From the NCBI RefSeq assembly GCF_028858725.1, contig NC_084790.1:8048669-8112668 (forward strand): 64,000 nt of DNA, given 5' to 3'. Position 1 is the first letter of the stretch. Each line of letters starts with the position of its first letter. Below are positions 51,058-63,493 of the stretch, in pieces. This DNA is from Colius striatus (lineage: Eukaryota; Chordata; Aves; Coliiformes; Coliidae). The notes below the pieces were generated by a model. It was not told the DNA's origin. It saw only the letters and a list, made by a program, of their open reading frames with translations, and ran no database searches. The translations under genes were made by a program, and so were the position numbers.

Positions 51058-51865
51058 TGCTGGAGCAGAAGTTCTGTGGCAGGCCCTGCCTCTGCAGCCA
51101 TTGAGGGCACAGGGGAGCAGAGATACACCTGCAGCCTGGGAACCACCTTCACACTGGAGTGGGGGGATGCGTGAAGGAGGCTGTGGCCCCCTGGGAAGCC
51201 CACACTAGAGCAAGCTGCTCGAGAACCTGTGGACTCATGGAGACAGGAGCCTATGCTGGAGCAAGTTTGGTGGGAGAGCTTGTGACCCTGTGGGGAACCC
51301 ACACCAGATCAGTCTGTTCCTGAAGGACTATATCCTGTAGAGTCATAGAATGGTAGGATTGGAAGGGACCTTTAGTTGGAAGGGATCATCTAGTCCAACC
51401 CCCCTGCAGAAGCAGGTCCACCTAGATCAGGTCGTATAGGAACCAAGGAAGGAGACTCCACAACTCCCTGTGCCACTGTTCCCTCACCCTCACAGTAAAA
51501 TAGGTTTTTCTTATATTTAAATGGAACTTTTTGTGTGCCAGCTTCATCCCATTACCCTTTGTCCTGTTGCTAGATACAATAGAAAAAGGGATGTCCCAAC
51601 CTCCTGACACCCACCATTTGGATATTTGTAAATATTAATAAGATCACCCCTCAGTCTTATCTTTTCTAGACTAAACAGCCCCAGTTCCTGCAACCTTTCC
51701 TTGTATGAAAGATGTTCCAGTCCCCTGATCATCTTGGTGGCCCTGCACTGGACTCTCTCCAGAAGTTATCTGTCCCTGTTGAGCTGAGGAGCCCAGAACT
51801 GAAAGGACCAACGCTGGAGCAGTTAATGAAGGACTCTCATGAGAGAGACCCTGTGCTGAAGCAGG
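51058..51865 (+). repeat. Tandem array of about 50-bp units inside LTR B
   Basis: Cores resembling CTGGAGCAG occur at about 51059, 51153, 51203, 51255, 51302, 51813 and 51855. Spacing is 48-52 bp over four successive units. Removing the CR1 at about 51341-51800 makes the 51302 and 51812 cores 50 bp apart, in phase with the array. Confidence 0.7.
51342..51800 (-). mobile_element. CR1 LINE 3' fragment inserted into LTR B, minus strand
   Basis: The plus strand begins with the reverse complement of the CR1 3' tail ('tcatagaatggtaggattgg') and runs to 'gaggagcccagaactg', the point of 5' truncation. It contains a small internal repeat of 'ttggaagggac/atc' near 51359-51390. The insertion is younger than the LTR it interrupts. 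Confidence 0.93.
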
Positions 51866-53353
51866 GGAAGAATGTGTGGAGTTCTCCCTCTGCAGAGGGA
51901 GTGACAGAGACAAATTGTGATGAGCTGACCACAATCCCCATTCCCCATCCATCTGTGCCACTGTAGGGGAAGAGGTAGAGATAATTGGGAGTGAAGTTCA
52001 GTTCAGGAAGAAGGGAGAGGTGGGGGAAAGTTGTTCTAAGATTTATTTTTATTTCTTGTTACGTTTTTCTCTTGGTAATAAATTACACTAATTTCTCCCA
52101 GTTTTACCTGTGCCAGTAACTGGTGAGTGATCTCTCACTGTCCTTATCTCAACCAACAAGCCTTCTGCTATATTTTCTGTCCCCTCTCCAGCTGAGGAGG
52201 GGAGTGATAGAGCAGCTTTGATGGTCACCTGGTGTCCAGCCAGGGTCAACCCATCACACCTTTATTTTGTTAATGAATTGGATGATAATGGTCTAGCGAG
52301 TACATTTATTAATATTACAGAGAATACCAGGCTAGTAGAGGATTCAAGTTCTGTGAAGAATACATTTAGAATTTCAAATAGCTTAGAAAGATTAGAGGAA
52401 CACTGAAAAAGCAATGTTGTTTAAAAGGACAAAATGCAGATTGCTGTGCCTAGGTTAGATAGTTCTCTACAATAAAAGCAAAGTAGCAATAATTCTACAA
52501 AAAAGAATCCCAGATTTTTAAGTGAGTTGTAGTCTGAACATGCAGCAGTAGTGCTGTACTGTTGCAGTAAGGATAATCATTCTTCTGGGACGTATAGTTA
52601 GAAGAGTCATATTTAAATGTCACATGATAACTTCACTGTACTCCACATTGCTTGGGCTTTGTCAGTTTTGGCATCACATTTAAGAAATGATTTGAGACTG
52701 TGGGAGAGTCTTCCAGGGAAAAGCAACAAGAATCTTCAAAATTCTAGAAAACACCCTGCACTATGTAAAGGCAGACTAGAGGAGACAAAGATATGAAAGT
52801 GGTCTCCAGGCATAGTAGGGATGCTAGAAAGAGAAAGGGCATATGCTTCCTAAGGGTCAGGAAGTAAACGGCTGTGGCAAAAGTTAGGAAAAATACTCTC
52901 CTGAAAGTGGTAGTTTGACATTGGAATATAATTTTATTTACAGACATAACAATCATGCCATGTCAAACAGGGTGGTTTAGTTGTCAACATTAGTGGGGGA
53001 TGTGGTTTCTCTCTAGCTGCTGGAGAGTGTGTACTACCACTCACCTTGCATGGAGAGGAAAACTTCATCTTTGACTGGGGATTTTTCCTCTTGCTTTCTG
53101 TCCCTCAGGACGGTCAACCACAGTTGGAGGAAGCAGAGCAAGAGGCAGGAGTTCTAACAATTTGGGTGCCCATTGGGACGCAAGATGAGGATAAAGTGTG
53201 AACTTAACACCATAACTTTAGGGAGGCTGTGGAGTATTCACCATGAGTATTTTAGTAGATTAATTTATTCACGACCACGCTGGACAGAAACTTAAATACA
53301 AACAACTATAACTTAACCAGAAGAGAATGAGACTTCCTTCCTCTTTCTTTGGG

Positions 53354-53398
53354 TTTTTTTTCACTTTTTTTTTTTTGGTTTTTTTTTGGGGGGGGGGG
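53354..53398. repeat. T-rich tract followed by G11
   Basis: T runs of 8, 12 and 9 bases with few interruptions end in 11 consecutive G (53388-53398). Confidence 0.9.
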
Positions 53399-53939
53399 TT
53401 TGTTGTTGTTGTAGGAGACCAGAGTTTAGTGCATGGGTGCCGAACTAAATTTGTGCAAGCAACCTTAATTTTGGTGTTTCCTGATACCTGGAGACTTCAC
53501 AGCATTTTAATAATGTCTTTGGGTAAGGAAGACACACATATTAACTGTATGGTATCACCTATGGCCACATAATACAGACACTTTTAAAGATTTTATTCAC
53601 CTGTAGGGTGATTTTTATCTGTCTTGAAGGTGTTTTACTGCACTGAAAAGAGCAGTTGCCAATAGAATGAGTAATATCCAGTGTTGTGAGCTTTCACAAA
53701 TTTGTCATGGCTGTAGCCTGATGGTTTTGGCAATTTCATGATGATAAATTTTATCTGTTTCACACAAATTGCAGAATAAGAATCAGAAGGAGATTCCCAA
53801 GAACACAAAACTAAACCCCCTGAGACCATGAGCTTTTCATTCTTCCTCAGCCACATGCTGCTTATAATGATTCTTGTTATCTGTTGTTGTAAGCTGTTTG
53901 TTGCTATTGTGGGAGGTAACTAACAGATGTATAAGTATG

Positions 53940-53958
53940 CACACACACACACACACAC
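53940..53958. repeat. (CA)n microsatellite
   Basis: Nine and a half CA units. Confidence 0.95.
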
Positions 53959-54004
53959 TTACTTTCTGAGCATTTATTGTGAACTTTTAATTTTTCTTCA
54001 CAGA

Positions 54005-54545
54005 AAGACAGAGTGGTTGAGATTGGCAGGGAATTTTGGAGATAGTCTAGTCCAGCCCCAGTGGCTAGAACAGGGTCACCTAGAGCAGATTACTCATGGC
54101 CCTATTCAGTGAATTTTTAGTGTCTCCAAGGACAGAGACTCTGTAACCTCTCTGGGTGCCTGTTCCAGTGTTTGACAACCCTTAGAGTAATGAAGTCTTT
54201 GTGTTCAAGTGTCCAGTGGGAAGACTGACTCCATGATCTTCCTCCTTGGGCATTTAACAGACACTGATAAGACTCTTCTCCAGTCTGAATGGTTTCAGAA
54301 CTCTTAGCTTGTCCTTCGATGTCACATGCTACAGGCCCTTATATGTCTTTGTGGCTTTTTGCCGATCTTGCTCTGGTATGTGTGTATCTCTGTCATACTG
54401 GGGAGTCTGAAACTTGACACAGCATTCCAAATGTGTCCCAGCAATGCAGAGTAGAGGTCAAGGATCCTGTCCCTCAACTTGGCAGGCAATGCTTTTTCTG
54501 AAGCAGCCCAGGATGTTGTTGACAGGATTTTCTTCACTAATTTGT
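54005..54545 (-). mobile_element. Older CR1 LINE fragment, minus strand
   Basis: The plus strand shows reverse-complement CR1 blocks in order: 'gatagtctagtccagcccca', 'gtctccaaggacagagactc', 'tctgggtgcctgttccagtg', 'gtgtctccaag'-type UTR, then 'catactggggagtctgaaac', 'agcattccaaatgtgtccca' and 'agcccaggatgttgttgaca'. The last three lie upstream of the common 3' fragment, so this copy reaches further into the element than most here. It is diverged. Confidence 0.85.
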
Positions 54546-55127
54546 TAAGATTTCATTTCAAACTTTTGAGCAACATGAGATAGAGTATAGAAAATCTTTC
54601 CTGCTTTCTTCTAAGTTGTGGATTTTTCTCTTTCCAAACTTAATGAATATTATTTCAAGTTATTTATGTTTTGTGAAGTTTAAGAGATGATGATTTAAAA
54701 AGCATATGCAGTGGAATAGAGGAGAGCAGGGCAGATGAAGAGTTCCTGTTGAAGCATAAGGCCTCATAACTAGCCAAAGCTTCTATGGAGGACCAGGACA
54801 CTGATTAAGGCTACTGAAAGACAGAGACAAGAAACTACTTCTGCTTAAGGGTAACTATGTAAAGGAATCAACACATAACAATTATCCTAGAAAGCTTATA
54901 ATGTCCACAGGTAGTAAAGAAGCTGACCTGTATGTCCAAGGCCACTAGTGCATCAGACAGCTACTTTGGATAACCCACGGGACTCGACCAGGTCCATGTC
55001 CAGAAGACTTGGTGTAGATGACTAAAACAGTATAGAAATGCACCCTTGTACTATGCAGTATGAAGAAGAAAGTATAACAATATTGAATGTATGTAATTCT
55101 TAAATTTGTGATAACGCTTTGTAGTAG
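54546..55127. other. Non-coding DNA, nothing recognised
   Basis: Unique sequence between two CR1 copies. No gene can be supported. Confidence 0.5.
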
Positions 55128-55485
55128 CTGTTTATTATGGAGAAGACTGAGGGGGGACCTCATCACAGTCTACAACTTCCTAAAGGGGGGCAGCAGAGGG
55201 AGTGGCAATGATCTTCTCTTTCTGGTGGACAGAAATAGAACATGAGGAAATGTCATGAAGCTGTGTCAGGGGAAGTTCAGATTGGACATTAGGAAAAGAT
55301 TCCTCACTGAGAGTGTGGTCAGTCACTGGAAAAGGCACCCCAGCACCAAACCTGTCACAGTTCATGGAGCATCTAGACGATGGTCTTAGTCATATAGTTT
55401 AGTAGTACATAGTCCTGTGAGGAACAAGAGTTACTCCAAGATCCTTGCGGATCCTTTCTAACTTTAGATATTCTATGAATGGAGA
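55128..55485 (+). mobile_element. CR1 LINE 3' fragment
   Basis: It has CR1 blocks 'gagaagactgaggggggacc', 'tcatcacagtctacaacttc', 'gttcagattggacattagga' and 'aagattcctcactgagagtg', and ends in 'tagatattctatgaa' at about 55482. It is diverged and truncated. Confidence 0.9.
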
Positions 55486-58449
55486 AATTTGCTTCAGATG
55501 ATTCCTGCAAGATTGAGAAATATTTTCAAGTTGAGTAAGTTTTAGGTGTAGTCTTATTTTGGTAATCACTTTCCATTCAGTTTGAAGCTTATACCTAATT
55601 CTCATGGTGGTTAAGCACCTGACTAGTTAAGACACATTTTACCAGGAATATAAAAATAATATTTTAAAGCACTTGAAGTCCTAATTTCATGTGGTTTTCT
55701 ATGTGGAGTTCATGCTGCTTAAGCTTTTAGGTGTTTTTAGTTTGGACTGCTATGTCCTCTGTCCTTATGTTTTTGGGTGGTTCTTTATCAGATTTTTTGT
55801 GTCACTTTCCAGATTTGTACCAACTATTCTAAACTTTCTTTACATTAAGAAAATGTCTGGTTTTGTCTAGCATTGCTGATTTTTTGTTAACAAGGTTTTA
55901 TTAGGATTTTTTCAGAAAATTGCTTTCCATCTGCTTTTCCTCCCTCATTTTCTTGGTTTCTCCTGTGTCCTTTTCCATCGATTATGGTAAAATTTAGTAT
56001 CAAAGCTCAAAGATTCATCAAATTTTTATTTCTCCAAGATTTAATTTCTTTTCCCTTTTCCTCCTTCTCCAGCACAATTTGTTTAGGACAAAATGCCTTT
56101 GCTTCTTTGGACTATGTCACATATTTAAGCTGTTGTAACTGCAGTGTTTCATCTGCTTTTGTTTGGAGAGAGATTAAAACCAGGAAGGATTGGAGGGTTG
56201 ACTACATTATTATATGGATTCTTGCGATGTTTTTTGCTGTGCTATAATTGTTCTTGGTAGTTGATGTGATACTTTTCTTTGTGGATAGATTTTGTCCTGT
56301 GTTTCTGCTGCTAATGTAGTCTTGTAATGCTCAGTAAAATTTTCATTTAATTACAGAAAAAGAACTCTTGTTTATGTAAGGATACTTTAAAGGTGATGCT
56401 ATTTCATTGTGAATTTTATTGAAAATTGACAGGTGGGAAAATGTTTATATTGTCTATAATGTACTTTTCAGGTGTCTCTTGTTACACTCGAGGCTGATAC
56501 CATTTTTTTTTTTTTTTTTTATGTGCAACACACTGTGTTTCTCTGCCTTTCTTGTATTACTTTTTGTGTAGTCTTAGGAAGCAGTATGATCAGCTGCTGT
56601 AGAGTCTGACATAAAAATAAGAGCTTTAATGTGGATAGACCTCAGTTCATGTGTATTTTGTTTACATGACTTTTAAGACTTAGGCATTATCCATCTGATG
56701 ATAAGGTGGCATGAAGGTAGAATAACACCATGGACTGTTTACCCTTGTCCTGTAATTATTGTTCTTTTGTCAATAATCTCTGTTGTAGCTGTTATATTTT
56801 TCAGCTACCATGCTATTCAAATCAATAAGTTGTATTTAACAGCAACATTCTTTCTAGAAAAGCATCTAATCTAAGAGTTATGAAGAGTCTATTGCTTCCT
56901 GTGACTTGATGGTTAGCTGTCTTTTCTGAGAGTGCTTGTTTATTAATGTTACGCAAAGAATGATAAAGGGGGTTTTAAGAGAAGTCCTTGGAATAATTTG
57001 GAATAAAAAGGAAATCCTAGAAGATGAGAAAAGTGCTGCTGGCTTGTCAGTAATTGGTGAAGAGAATGATTCAATTCAGGCAGTAACAGGTTGTTTAGCC
57101 GACTGTCAGAATTTTGGTAAAATAGGGGAATTCTAATGGAAAATTCTATAAATAAGTAATTTGATGGCAGAATATACTCTGTTCAGGAAATGAGTTTACT
57201 TGGTTACAGTTACTGCTTCAGTACAATAGGTTTAAGATTTTGTGAAAGCAGTACTTTAAGATAAATTCCATTCAAACTTCAGGACTGCTTAGTGTCAATA
57301 AAACAGCCACGGCACAAGACAATTGATGTCTTTCTGAAAAACTTTTTAAGTAACAGTTTTTAGTAGTGATAGTTCTATGTAAATACTACTTAGGAGTGAT
57401 CTTGAGAAAAAATGTTACTAGTAACATTTGTTTGAAAGCCAAAATTAGTAAAATGAGAAATAGTGAAGAATTTATTTGTTGTTATGCAGTTACTTGGCAA
57501 GTTAGGTCTACAGTCTAAAAAACTAAATTAAAAAGCAGGTCAGGTTTTCAGAACTGAAACAAGAAGGTCAGGAAAATGAGGAACTTCCTGAGAAGCTGCC
57601 ACTGTAGTGGCGTTTGTCCTATGGAGTTTGGCTTGTGTAATGCCACCAGTTGGGATTTAAAAAATGGAGTGAAACAGAGAAAATGGAAAAATTTACTTCA
57701 AATTAGGATCAAAATCTTATAAGAGACTCTTCTAAGCTAGTTTAGTTTACCAGAGGAAAGAGGTAGGACTTGACAGAAGCATCTAATCAGCTAAAGGGAA
57801 AATAGAGAGGTAAAACAACTTGCAAAGGCATAGTAATAACTAATGTATGAAGGCAGAGTAATTCAAAATAGAAGTACGAAAGACAATGACTAGCTTTTCA
57901 GACTAGCCGAGTAAGTAATGGACTCTTGAGCTCCAAGTAACTTGCATTTGAGAGTGGATTCCTTTCTAGAAGAACTGCTGTGGGTAAGCATGTTACTGGT
58001 CTCAGAAATTGGTAGCTGAAGGAAATACAAGGACTGTGTTCAAGGGGAAGTAATTCTAATTGATTTTGTGGGCCTGTCTTACCTGAAACTGTGAACATTC
58101 CAAGAAAAACCCGTGAATTTATGGTGCTGCTTTTTCATCAAACTCAGTTGCTTCTCCAGTCTCTTTTTTCCTACTCATCTGCTACTTTTATCTACACTTT
58201 TGAGTTTGACAGTACTTCGCTCAACTCTGCTGTCACACATTCTGCAGCTAAAAAAAATTAAGATAGTTGTCCTCATTAGCAAGACTCATATAAACTGGTA
58301 GGAAATGCAATGTTTTTCACAAAATAGACAGGATTTTACAAGGTTGGTTTAGATGGATTGGTGAAAATCACATCTTGTCTTGGGGTAGTTGCTACTAGGA
58401 CAGAGTGTTTAGACTTGAGACTAAACCAAATCATTTGAAACATCTGTTC
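55486..58449. other. Non-coding DNA, nothing recognised
   Basis: AT-rich unique sequence with a T run at about 56503-56520. The frame at 56936-57136 has a hydrophilic C-terminal half but no splice support or domain, so it is not called. Confidence 0.45.
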
Positions 58450-58600
58450 TACCTCACCATCCCTAGAGATATTTAAAAGATGGATAGATGAGGTGCTGAG
58501 GGATATGGTTTAGTTTAGTGATGGGCTTGGCAGTGTTAGGTTAGTAGTTGGACTTGATGATCTTAAAGTTCTTTCCCAACTATAATGATTCTATGATCTA
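58450..58600 (+). mobile_element. CR1 LINE 3' end, older subfamily
   Basis: It reads 'accatccctagagatattta', 'tagatgaggtgctgagggat', 'atggtttag' and 'ttggacttgatgatcttaaa', and ends in 'attctatgat'. This is the same subfamily as the older CR1 at 8113. Confidence 0.88.
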
Positions 58601-58904
58601 GCAGGTAGAATATAGTTTTTTCAAAGACTATGTTTGCGTAACTTTGCTTAATAGCATACCAAATAAAAGCTGTCAATATGTATGACAAAAGGATCTGATT
58701 GTTCACCATTTTTTTTTTGTTCTGGAGTTCAAATAACAGGTGCAACTGAAACTGCCATATTTATTGTCATAATTGTCATCTATATTTGTGCACAGCAGTA
58801 ATCTATCATCCATCATGCAGGTTAGAAGACGTGGCCAGCTGGACTTGTCAAAGGTTTAATAAAGATATATACAAATTTGTGCACTGACAATGGTATTAAT
58901 TCCC

Positions 58905-59340
58905 AAACAGTAGTGCAGGATGGAGCATGGCTAGCTGTGATGAAGCTCTGCCAGAAAGGAGCTGGAGGGTTCAGTTGGATGACAAGCTGAACAATGCCAG
59001 CACTGTAGCAATGAAGGCCAGCTGGGTCCTCTGTTGTGTTGGTAGGAGTGTACCTAGGGTACTGTGTCTGTTTTGTCCCCTGATTCCAAGAGAGACATTG
59101 AAAAATTGGAAAAGGTCCAGCAGGTGACCACAAGGATGTTGAGTATGTTAGAAAGATGATTAGCCTGCTGGACAACTTAACATTTAGAGCAAGGTTCAAG
59201 GAGGTTTATTGAGGAGAAGAGGCTTAGAGAGATTTCATCAGTCATAGAATACCTGGAAGTTTCTTTTCTGTTCACAGGAATGCAGAGTGAGGAGAAAATT
59301 CATCTGGGTATCAGAAGAAAATCCATTAGAAATATTAAAT
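58905..59340 (+). mobile_element. Degraded CR1 LINE fragment
   Basis: It contains CR1 ORF2-end and 3' UTR words in order, such as 'gatgacaagctgaacaatgc' at about 58979, 'gaaggccagctgggtcctct', a GTCCAGCAGGTGACCA-type block and 'gaggagaagaggcttagaga'. It is highly diverged, and its limits are approximate. Confidence 0.65.
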
Positions 59341-59484
59341 GTTGCAGTAAGTTCCCCAGCTCTCAGACAGACCCACTTCTGGGGCTGAGCCAATTAGATG
59401 CCTTCACAATCACTTTTTAAGAAGAGGTTTCTTCTTGGTCCTTCGTGTTGTTCTGTTCTTCTTTCTTTTCTGACTTGTGGTGGT

Positions 59485-60260
59485 GCAAGGAGTTGAAAGA
59501 GAGAAGCAACCATATAGACTCCAAGGTCAGTGAGGGAAGAGAGGAGGAGGTGTGCTGGAGCAGAGACTCCCTTGTATCCTGTGGAGAGCAATGGTGAAGC
59601 AGAGATTTGTTTGCACTTAGTAAAAGACCCCATGCCAGGCACAGTGACTATGCCCAGAGAAGGCCATGTCCTGTGTGAGGGATACCATATTAGTAGAAGC
59701 TGTAACTGTTGAGAAGAATCCACACTAGAGAAGTTTGTTAAGGACTGTGTCCCATGGGAGGGACCCCATGTTGGAGAAGGGGAAGAATGCCAGGAGTCAT
59801 CCTTCTCTGAGAAGAGAGAAGCGGCAGAGACCACTTGTTAGGGACTGACCACGTTCCCCATTCCCCACCTCCTGAGCCATTGAAGGGGCAGGACATAGAG
59901 GTATTGGGAGCAGTGAGCTGGGTCTGGGAAGAAAGGAGGGATGGGGTAGGGAGATCTTAAAGTGCTGGTTGTATTCTCCTCATAATCCTGCCCTGTTTTG
60001 TTTTTTTGTTCTATTTCTTGTAGTTAGTACAATAAACTTTCCTTGCTTTCCTCTCTGAGCACTGGAGTCTGTTCTGTCTGGAACCATAATTGGCAGCAAG
60101 CCCTCCCTGCCCTTGTCTCCATCTCCCAACATCCTTGGTTATCTTTTTTCCTCCCATCTCGCTAGGGCCTCCACTGTTCTAAGGAGGGTAGGGGTGGATG
60201 AGGGGCAGTTAGCAAGAGACTGTTTTGATGCTTCATTGCTGGCTGGGCAAAACCATGACA
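59485..60260 (+). mobile_element. Solo LTR, avian ERV family B, left-truncated
   Basis: It shares an ordered set of blocks with the LTR at 50.8-52.3 kb: 'ccaaggtcagtgagggaaga'-type, 'tgctggagcagagactcc', 'ttggagaaggggaagaatg', 'ctgaccacgttccccattcc', AATAAA at 60031-60036 and 'ctggctgggcaaaaccatga' ending in CA at 60260. The left part seen in the other copy (50755 to about 51000) is absent. No viral coding sequence is present. Confidence 0.8.
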
Positions 60261-62558
60261 TGTGATTGGAGCTCTTCTGGACTCTGGGCAGAGATCTTAA
60301 GGTTGTAGGTTAAGCAGCAGCAGAGCTGTTTAAAGAAGTCTAGTTACAGTTAGTGACTTATGCAATTAATGGAATATTTTTACTGTAAATATTAGATATT
60401 CAATATTTAAAGCTTAACCAGTAAGGAAAATGAAATTTCTTACCTTTTTTTGTCCTTGTTCTTTTTATTGTTTTGTAATAAGAAGTAAAAGAAGATTTAC
60501 TGATGTGAAAAAATTAGAAATACCAGTGTGATGCAGTCACAATTTAAAGAGTCAGAATTTAAAGATCAAGTTAATTGAAATATTGAGCTAAAAAGATAAT
60601 ATTTTTATCTTATTCACATTGGTCTTATCTGTATATTTATATTGTAATGTAGTGCTGCTTTATGATAGTCCAGGGGAAGCAAGTTTGTGGACTGCATGTA
60701 TCTCACAGGGCTATTTGCTTTACCTGCCAGATAGTAGAAAAGAGACTGTACTTCTTGATTCATCTGGCCCTCTCAGGTAGAGGGCAGAGGAGATACTATA
60801 TTAATAAAACTGCAAGAAACACTAAAATTGAAGAAAGCGGTGTCCTACAGCAAGAAAAGCAGTGGGCAGAGCTGTAACACAGATTTCTTGAGGCAGACGG
60901 TGCTGCAAAGAGGAGGCATGTACACTAGGGGAATTTGGATATTTTAGTCTGATTCCGAAATAGGGTATCCTGATGATGAACTGATGTCTCCAGTAGCCCT
61001 GCATGCTCATTTCAGTTGTGCGTGATTTGATTCCAGATAGAATCCATTCATTTTAGATACTTCTGTATCATCAGAGTATCTGTGTTTGATGCAAGTAGTC
61101 AATTGCGGTGGTGATATTTATTCTTTGCATGTGCACACATTGTAAGGTGCTGGAGGAGACAGGTATGTCACAGAAAACTGGCGCACTTCTTACCTTTCAC
61201 TTTTTGTGCACCTCCTCAGCATGGGATCTGGAGTAGAATTAGAAATACCTTGCTGTGTATGAGGATCGGGTCTACAGACTTAAATTCACTGCGTTTCCAG
61301 CTGATTTGTCTGTATCTTTTTCAGGAGTCTTCAGTTCATGGCAGACAACTTTCTGAAAGTCGTACTATTACTTAAGAGCAAAGGGAGAGAGAAAAGAAGT
61401 GATATTAAAGTACTAGACACATATGCATATGTCTAGGGTTTCTTAGCAGCTTTTGATGGTAGCCTAAGCAGAAATCATTTCCCTAGAGATTTCCAGTCTT
61501 TCTCTCTTCTTCTATGGCTGTCCTGCAAATTACTTTGGTGTCTCTCCTAAGAGAAGGCTCTTTTAATAGTCTTCGAGTTTTTCTGTGTTCAGAGGCCTTT
61601 TTCTCTCCCAGATGACCCATGGGATTACTTGAGAGATGACATTAAAAAAAGATTAAAAATTCTGGCTTTGTCCTGTAACTGCTTAGTATGTACAGAGATG
61701 AGGCTATTGAGAATCCGTCTTCTCCACCTCATCTTTCAATACAGAATCCCGTTAAAACCAACAGTTGAGTACAGTCATCTTAAAATCTCACCCAAATCAG
61801 TTTTTATTTTTATAAAGTATCACAGAAAAATTTCAGATATGTTATAAAGTAATATTGTGCCAAGTCCTTGTGACGTACACTGATAGGAAAATTCATTCTG
61901 TAATTAAAGAGACACACAGCCATTTTCCAAATAATTGTATTGTTTTAGCATTTTATTTTGTCCTCAGTAGTTGAGATGCAGCCACGTACACTAATGGAAC
62001 AATATAAGATAAACCTTGCACTGAGTAATTGCATTTATTCACATTATATGGGCATTTTCTTGAGGCTTCAATTTCAGGATGTTAGTTCTTCATAATGTTT
62101 ATTTCTGTGATTTTTCCTAGTGTTTGGTGTTTATGAAGGGCTGTTACTGGTCTTTTAGAGGAAAACAGTGATGAACGGCATTTTGCAATGAGTGTCGTGT
62201 CCATCAGTGTATACTCATCTTGGGTGCTGAGATTGGAGAAGTGCGGGAAGGTTCTTTAAATCCTTTTTAAAGCAGGAATATAACAGTCCATAGTTCTGAG
62301 CATTGAAGAAAATAATTTAGGCTGAATCCCCAGAAAGTGGGAAATATACAAACGGAGGTTATCTGAGAACATTTGCTTTTCAGGTTTTCAGAAGTTGTAA
62401 GAACACCTACAAATTCCTTTGTGAACAGAGATCTCCAGGCAGCATTCTTCTTTCCCCAGAGTTGCTTGCCTGAGAAATATCCATCTGCCTCAACAGAAGT
62501 AGGGTTCTTTGTACATGTAATTGTTGATATTCTGCATATTTAAGAGAATATTATATTA
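60261..62558. other. Non-coding DNA with an exon-like segment
   Basis: No repeat is recognised. The exon-like frame at 61325-61436 is listed separately. Confidence 0.45.
61325..61436 (+). CDS. Exon-like open frame, unknown protein
   Basis: The acceptor tgatttgtctgtatctttttcag (AG at 61323-61324) is strong. After one base, 36 codons are open to TAG at 61434 (SLQFMADNFLKVVLLLKS at the start). It could be a terminal exon of the gene that starts at the CpG island. No homology is recognised, and a chance frame of this length is common. Confidence 0.1.
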
Positions 62559-62930
62559 TGTGGTGGTGTAGTTTAACTAATGTAGGCAGCCAAGCCTCCT
62601 GTCAGCCACTCACTCATGCTCCCTACACAGTGGAATGGGGGAGGGAATCAGAAGGGTGAAAGTAAGAAAACTCGTAAGTTGAAATGAAGATAGTTTAATA
62701 GGAAAAACAAAAGCTGTGTGTGCAGGCAAAGTGAAATGAGGAATTGCAGGTATTTAGCTTTCTCCAGGAAAGCAGGACCCAGTCACACATAATAATGGCG
62801 ACTTGGGAAGATGAACACCTTAAGACTGAATATTTCGCTTTTCTTCTTCTCCTTCCAGTTTTTACTGTTAAGCATGACACCATGTATTAAGGAATATCAT
62901 TGGGTTAGTTTAACTATATCTCAGGCAAAC
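62559..62930 (+). mobile_element. LTR fragment, avian ERV family A, left part
   Basis: It starts TGTGGTGGTGTAGTTTAACT and continues through 'gccactcactcatgctccct', 'aaaactcgtaagttgaaatg', 'agtttaataggaaaaacaaa' and 'ctttctccaggaaagcagga' to a region resembling 'atcattgggttagttt'. The right part, with the GGTCAGCTGTCC block, is missing. It is complementary in extent to the 46.1 kb copy. Confidence 0.87.
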
Positions 62931-63493
62931 CTAATGCATCTGTTAAAATCTGTTGCTGCTACAGAAGAATTCATGACATTAATTTTGAACCTCATGTTTG
63001 GTCGGTAAGACCATCATTGTAAGTCTCTCAGTGGCTGTGTTGAGATTGTGCTGCCTCTCTTTGTGTTATTTTAACATGTCTATTTCATAATGTTTAATCC
63101 ATATATTTCTGAAAGTCATTTCCAGCATTTCAAGAAATTTAAACTGAAATAATTAAAATCCCAGTGTGTGGAATCATACTGACTTTGCGTTGTATAAACA
63201 ACTGAATTGCTGATACATTTGGGACACTAATGCATATAGCTTGTAGACCTCTGATTTATGATCTTACAGGGTAAATAACTCTGGAAGGTAGCTGCTGTGC
63301 AAATAAATCCATGTGAGGGGAGCAGTGATGTACTTTATCAGCAAGTTCCAAGACCATTTAGTAAAATGTGAAGATGTACAGAGATTCAGAGACTTTGGGA
63401 TCCATGCCAGTGTCTTTGTATGGTAGTGGTGAAAGATACACTTTTTGCCTTTATTACTCCCTTCCTGTGCCTCTTCTCTCTGGCTTTTTACAG
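62931..63493. other. Non-coding DNA, nothing recognised
   Basis: AT-rich unique sequence that ends in the pyrimidine tract before the next entry. Confidence 0.5.

Larger units (their letters stand above)
50755..52258 (+). mobile_element. Solo LTR, avian ERV family B, split by a CR1
   Basis: It starts TGTGTAGGACTTGCTTGGCA and ends GGTCAACCCATCACA. Other landmarks are 'acagagccaatgccagacag', 'ctgatgggcaatgcc', the pyrimidine-rich 'gttacgtttttctcttggta' with AATAAA at 52077-52082, and 'ctctccagctgaggagg' near the right end. The flanks CCTTC (50750-50754) and CCTTT (52259-52263) could be a 5-bp target-site duplication with one mismatch. A degenerate tandem array of about 50-bp units, each with a CTGGAGCAG-like core, lies at 51058-51860. 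A CR1 sits in it at 51342-51800. Without the CR1 the LTR is about 1045 bp. No retroviral genes are present. Confidence 0.85.
52259..54004. other. Non-coding DNA with simple repeats
   Basis: No gene or named repeat is seen. T-rich tracts with an 11-G run (53354-53398) and a (CA)n tract (53940-53958) are present. Confidence 0.5.

Noticed and set aside
50838..51302. Open frames on both strands in the LTR
   Set aside because: They are by-products of the GC-richer LTR B sequence. No gag, pol or env similarity is seen.
56936..57136. 66-codon ORF with acidic C-terminal half
   Set aside because: The upstream acceptor is weak, no partner exon is seen and no family is recognised. Only the composition was suggestive.
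59394..59834. 146-codon minus-strand ORF
   Set aside because: It lies antisense across LTR B and its flank, and the sequence is explained by the repeat.
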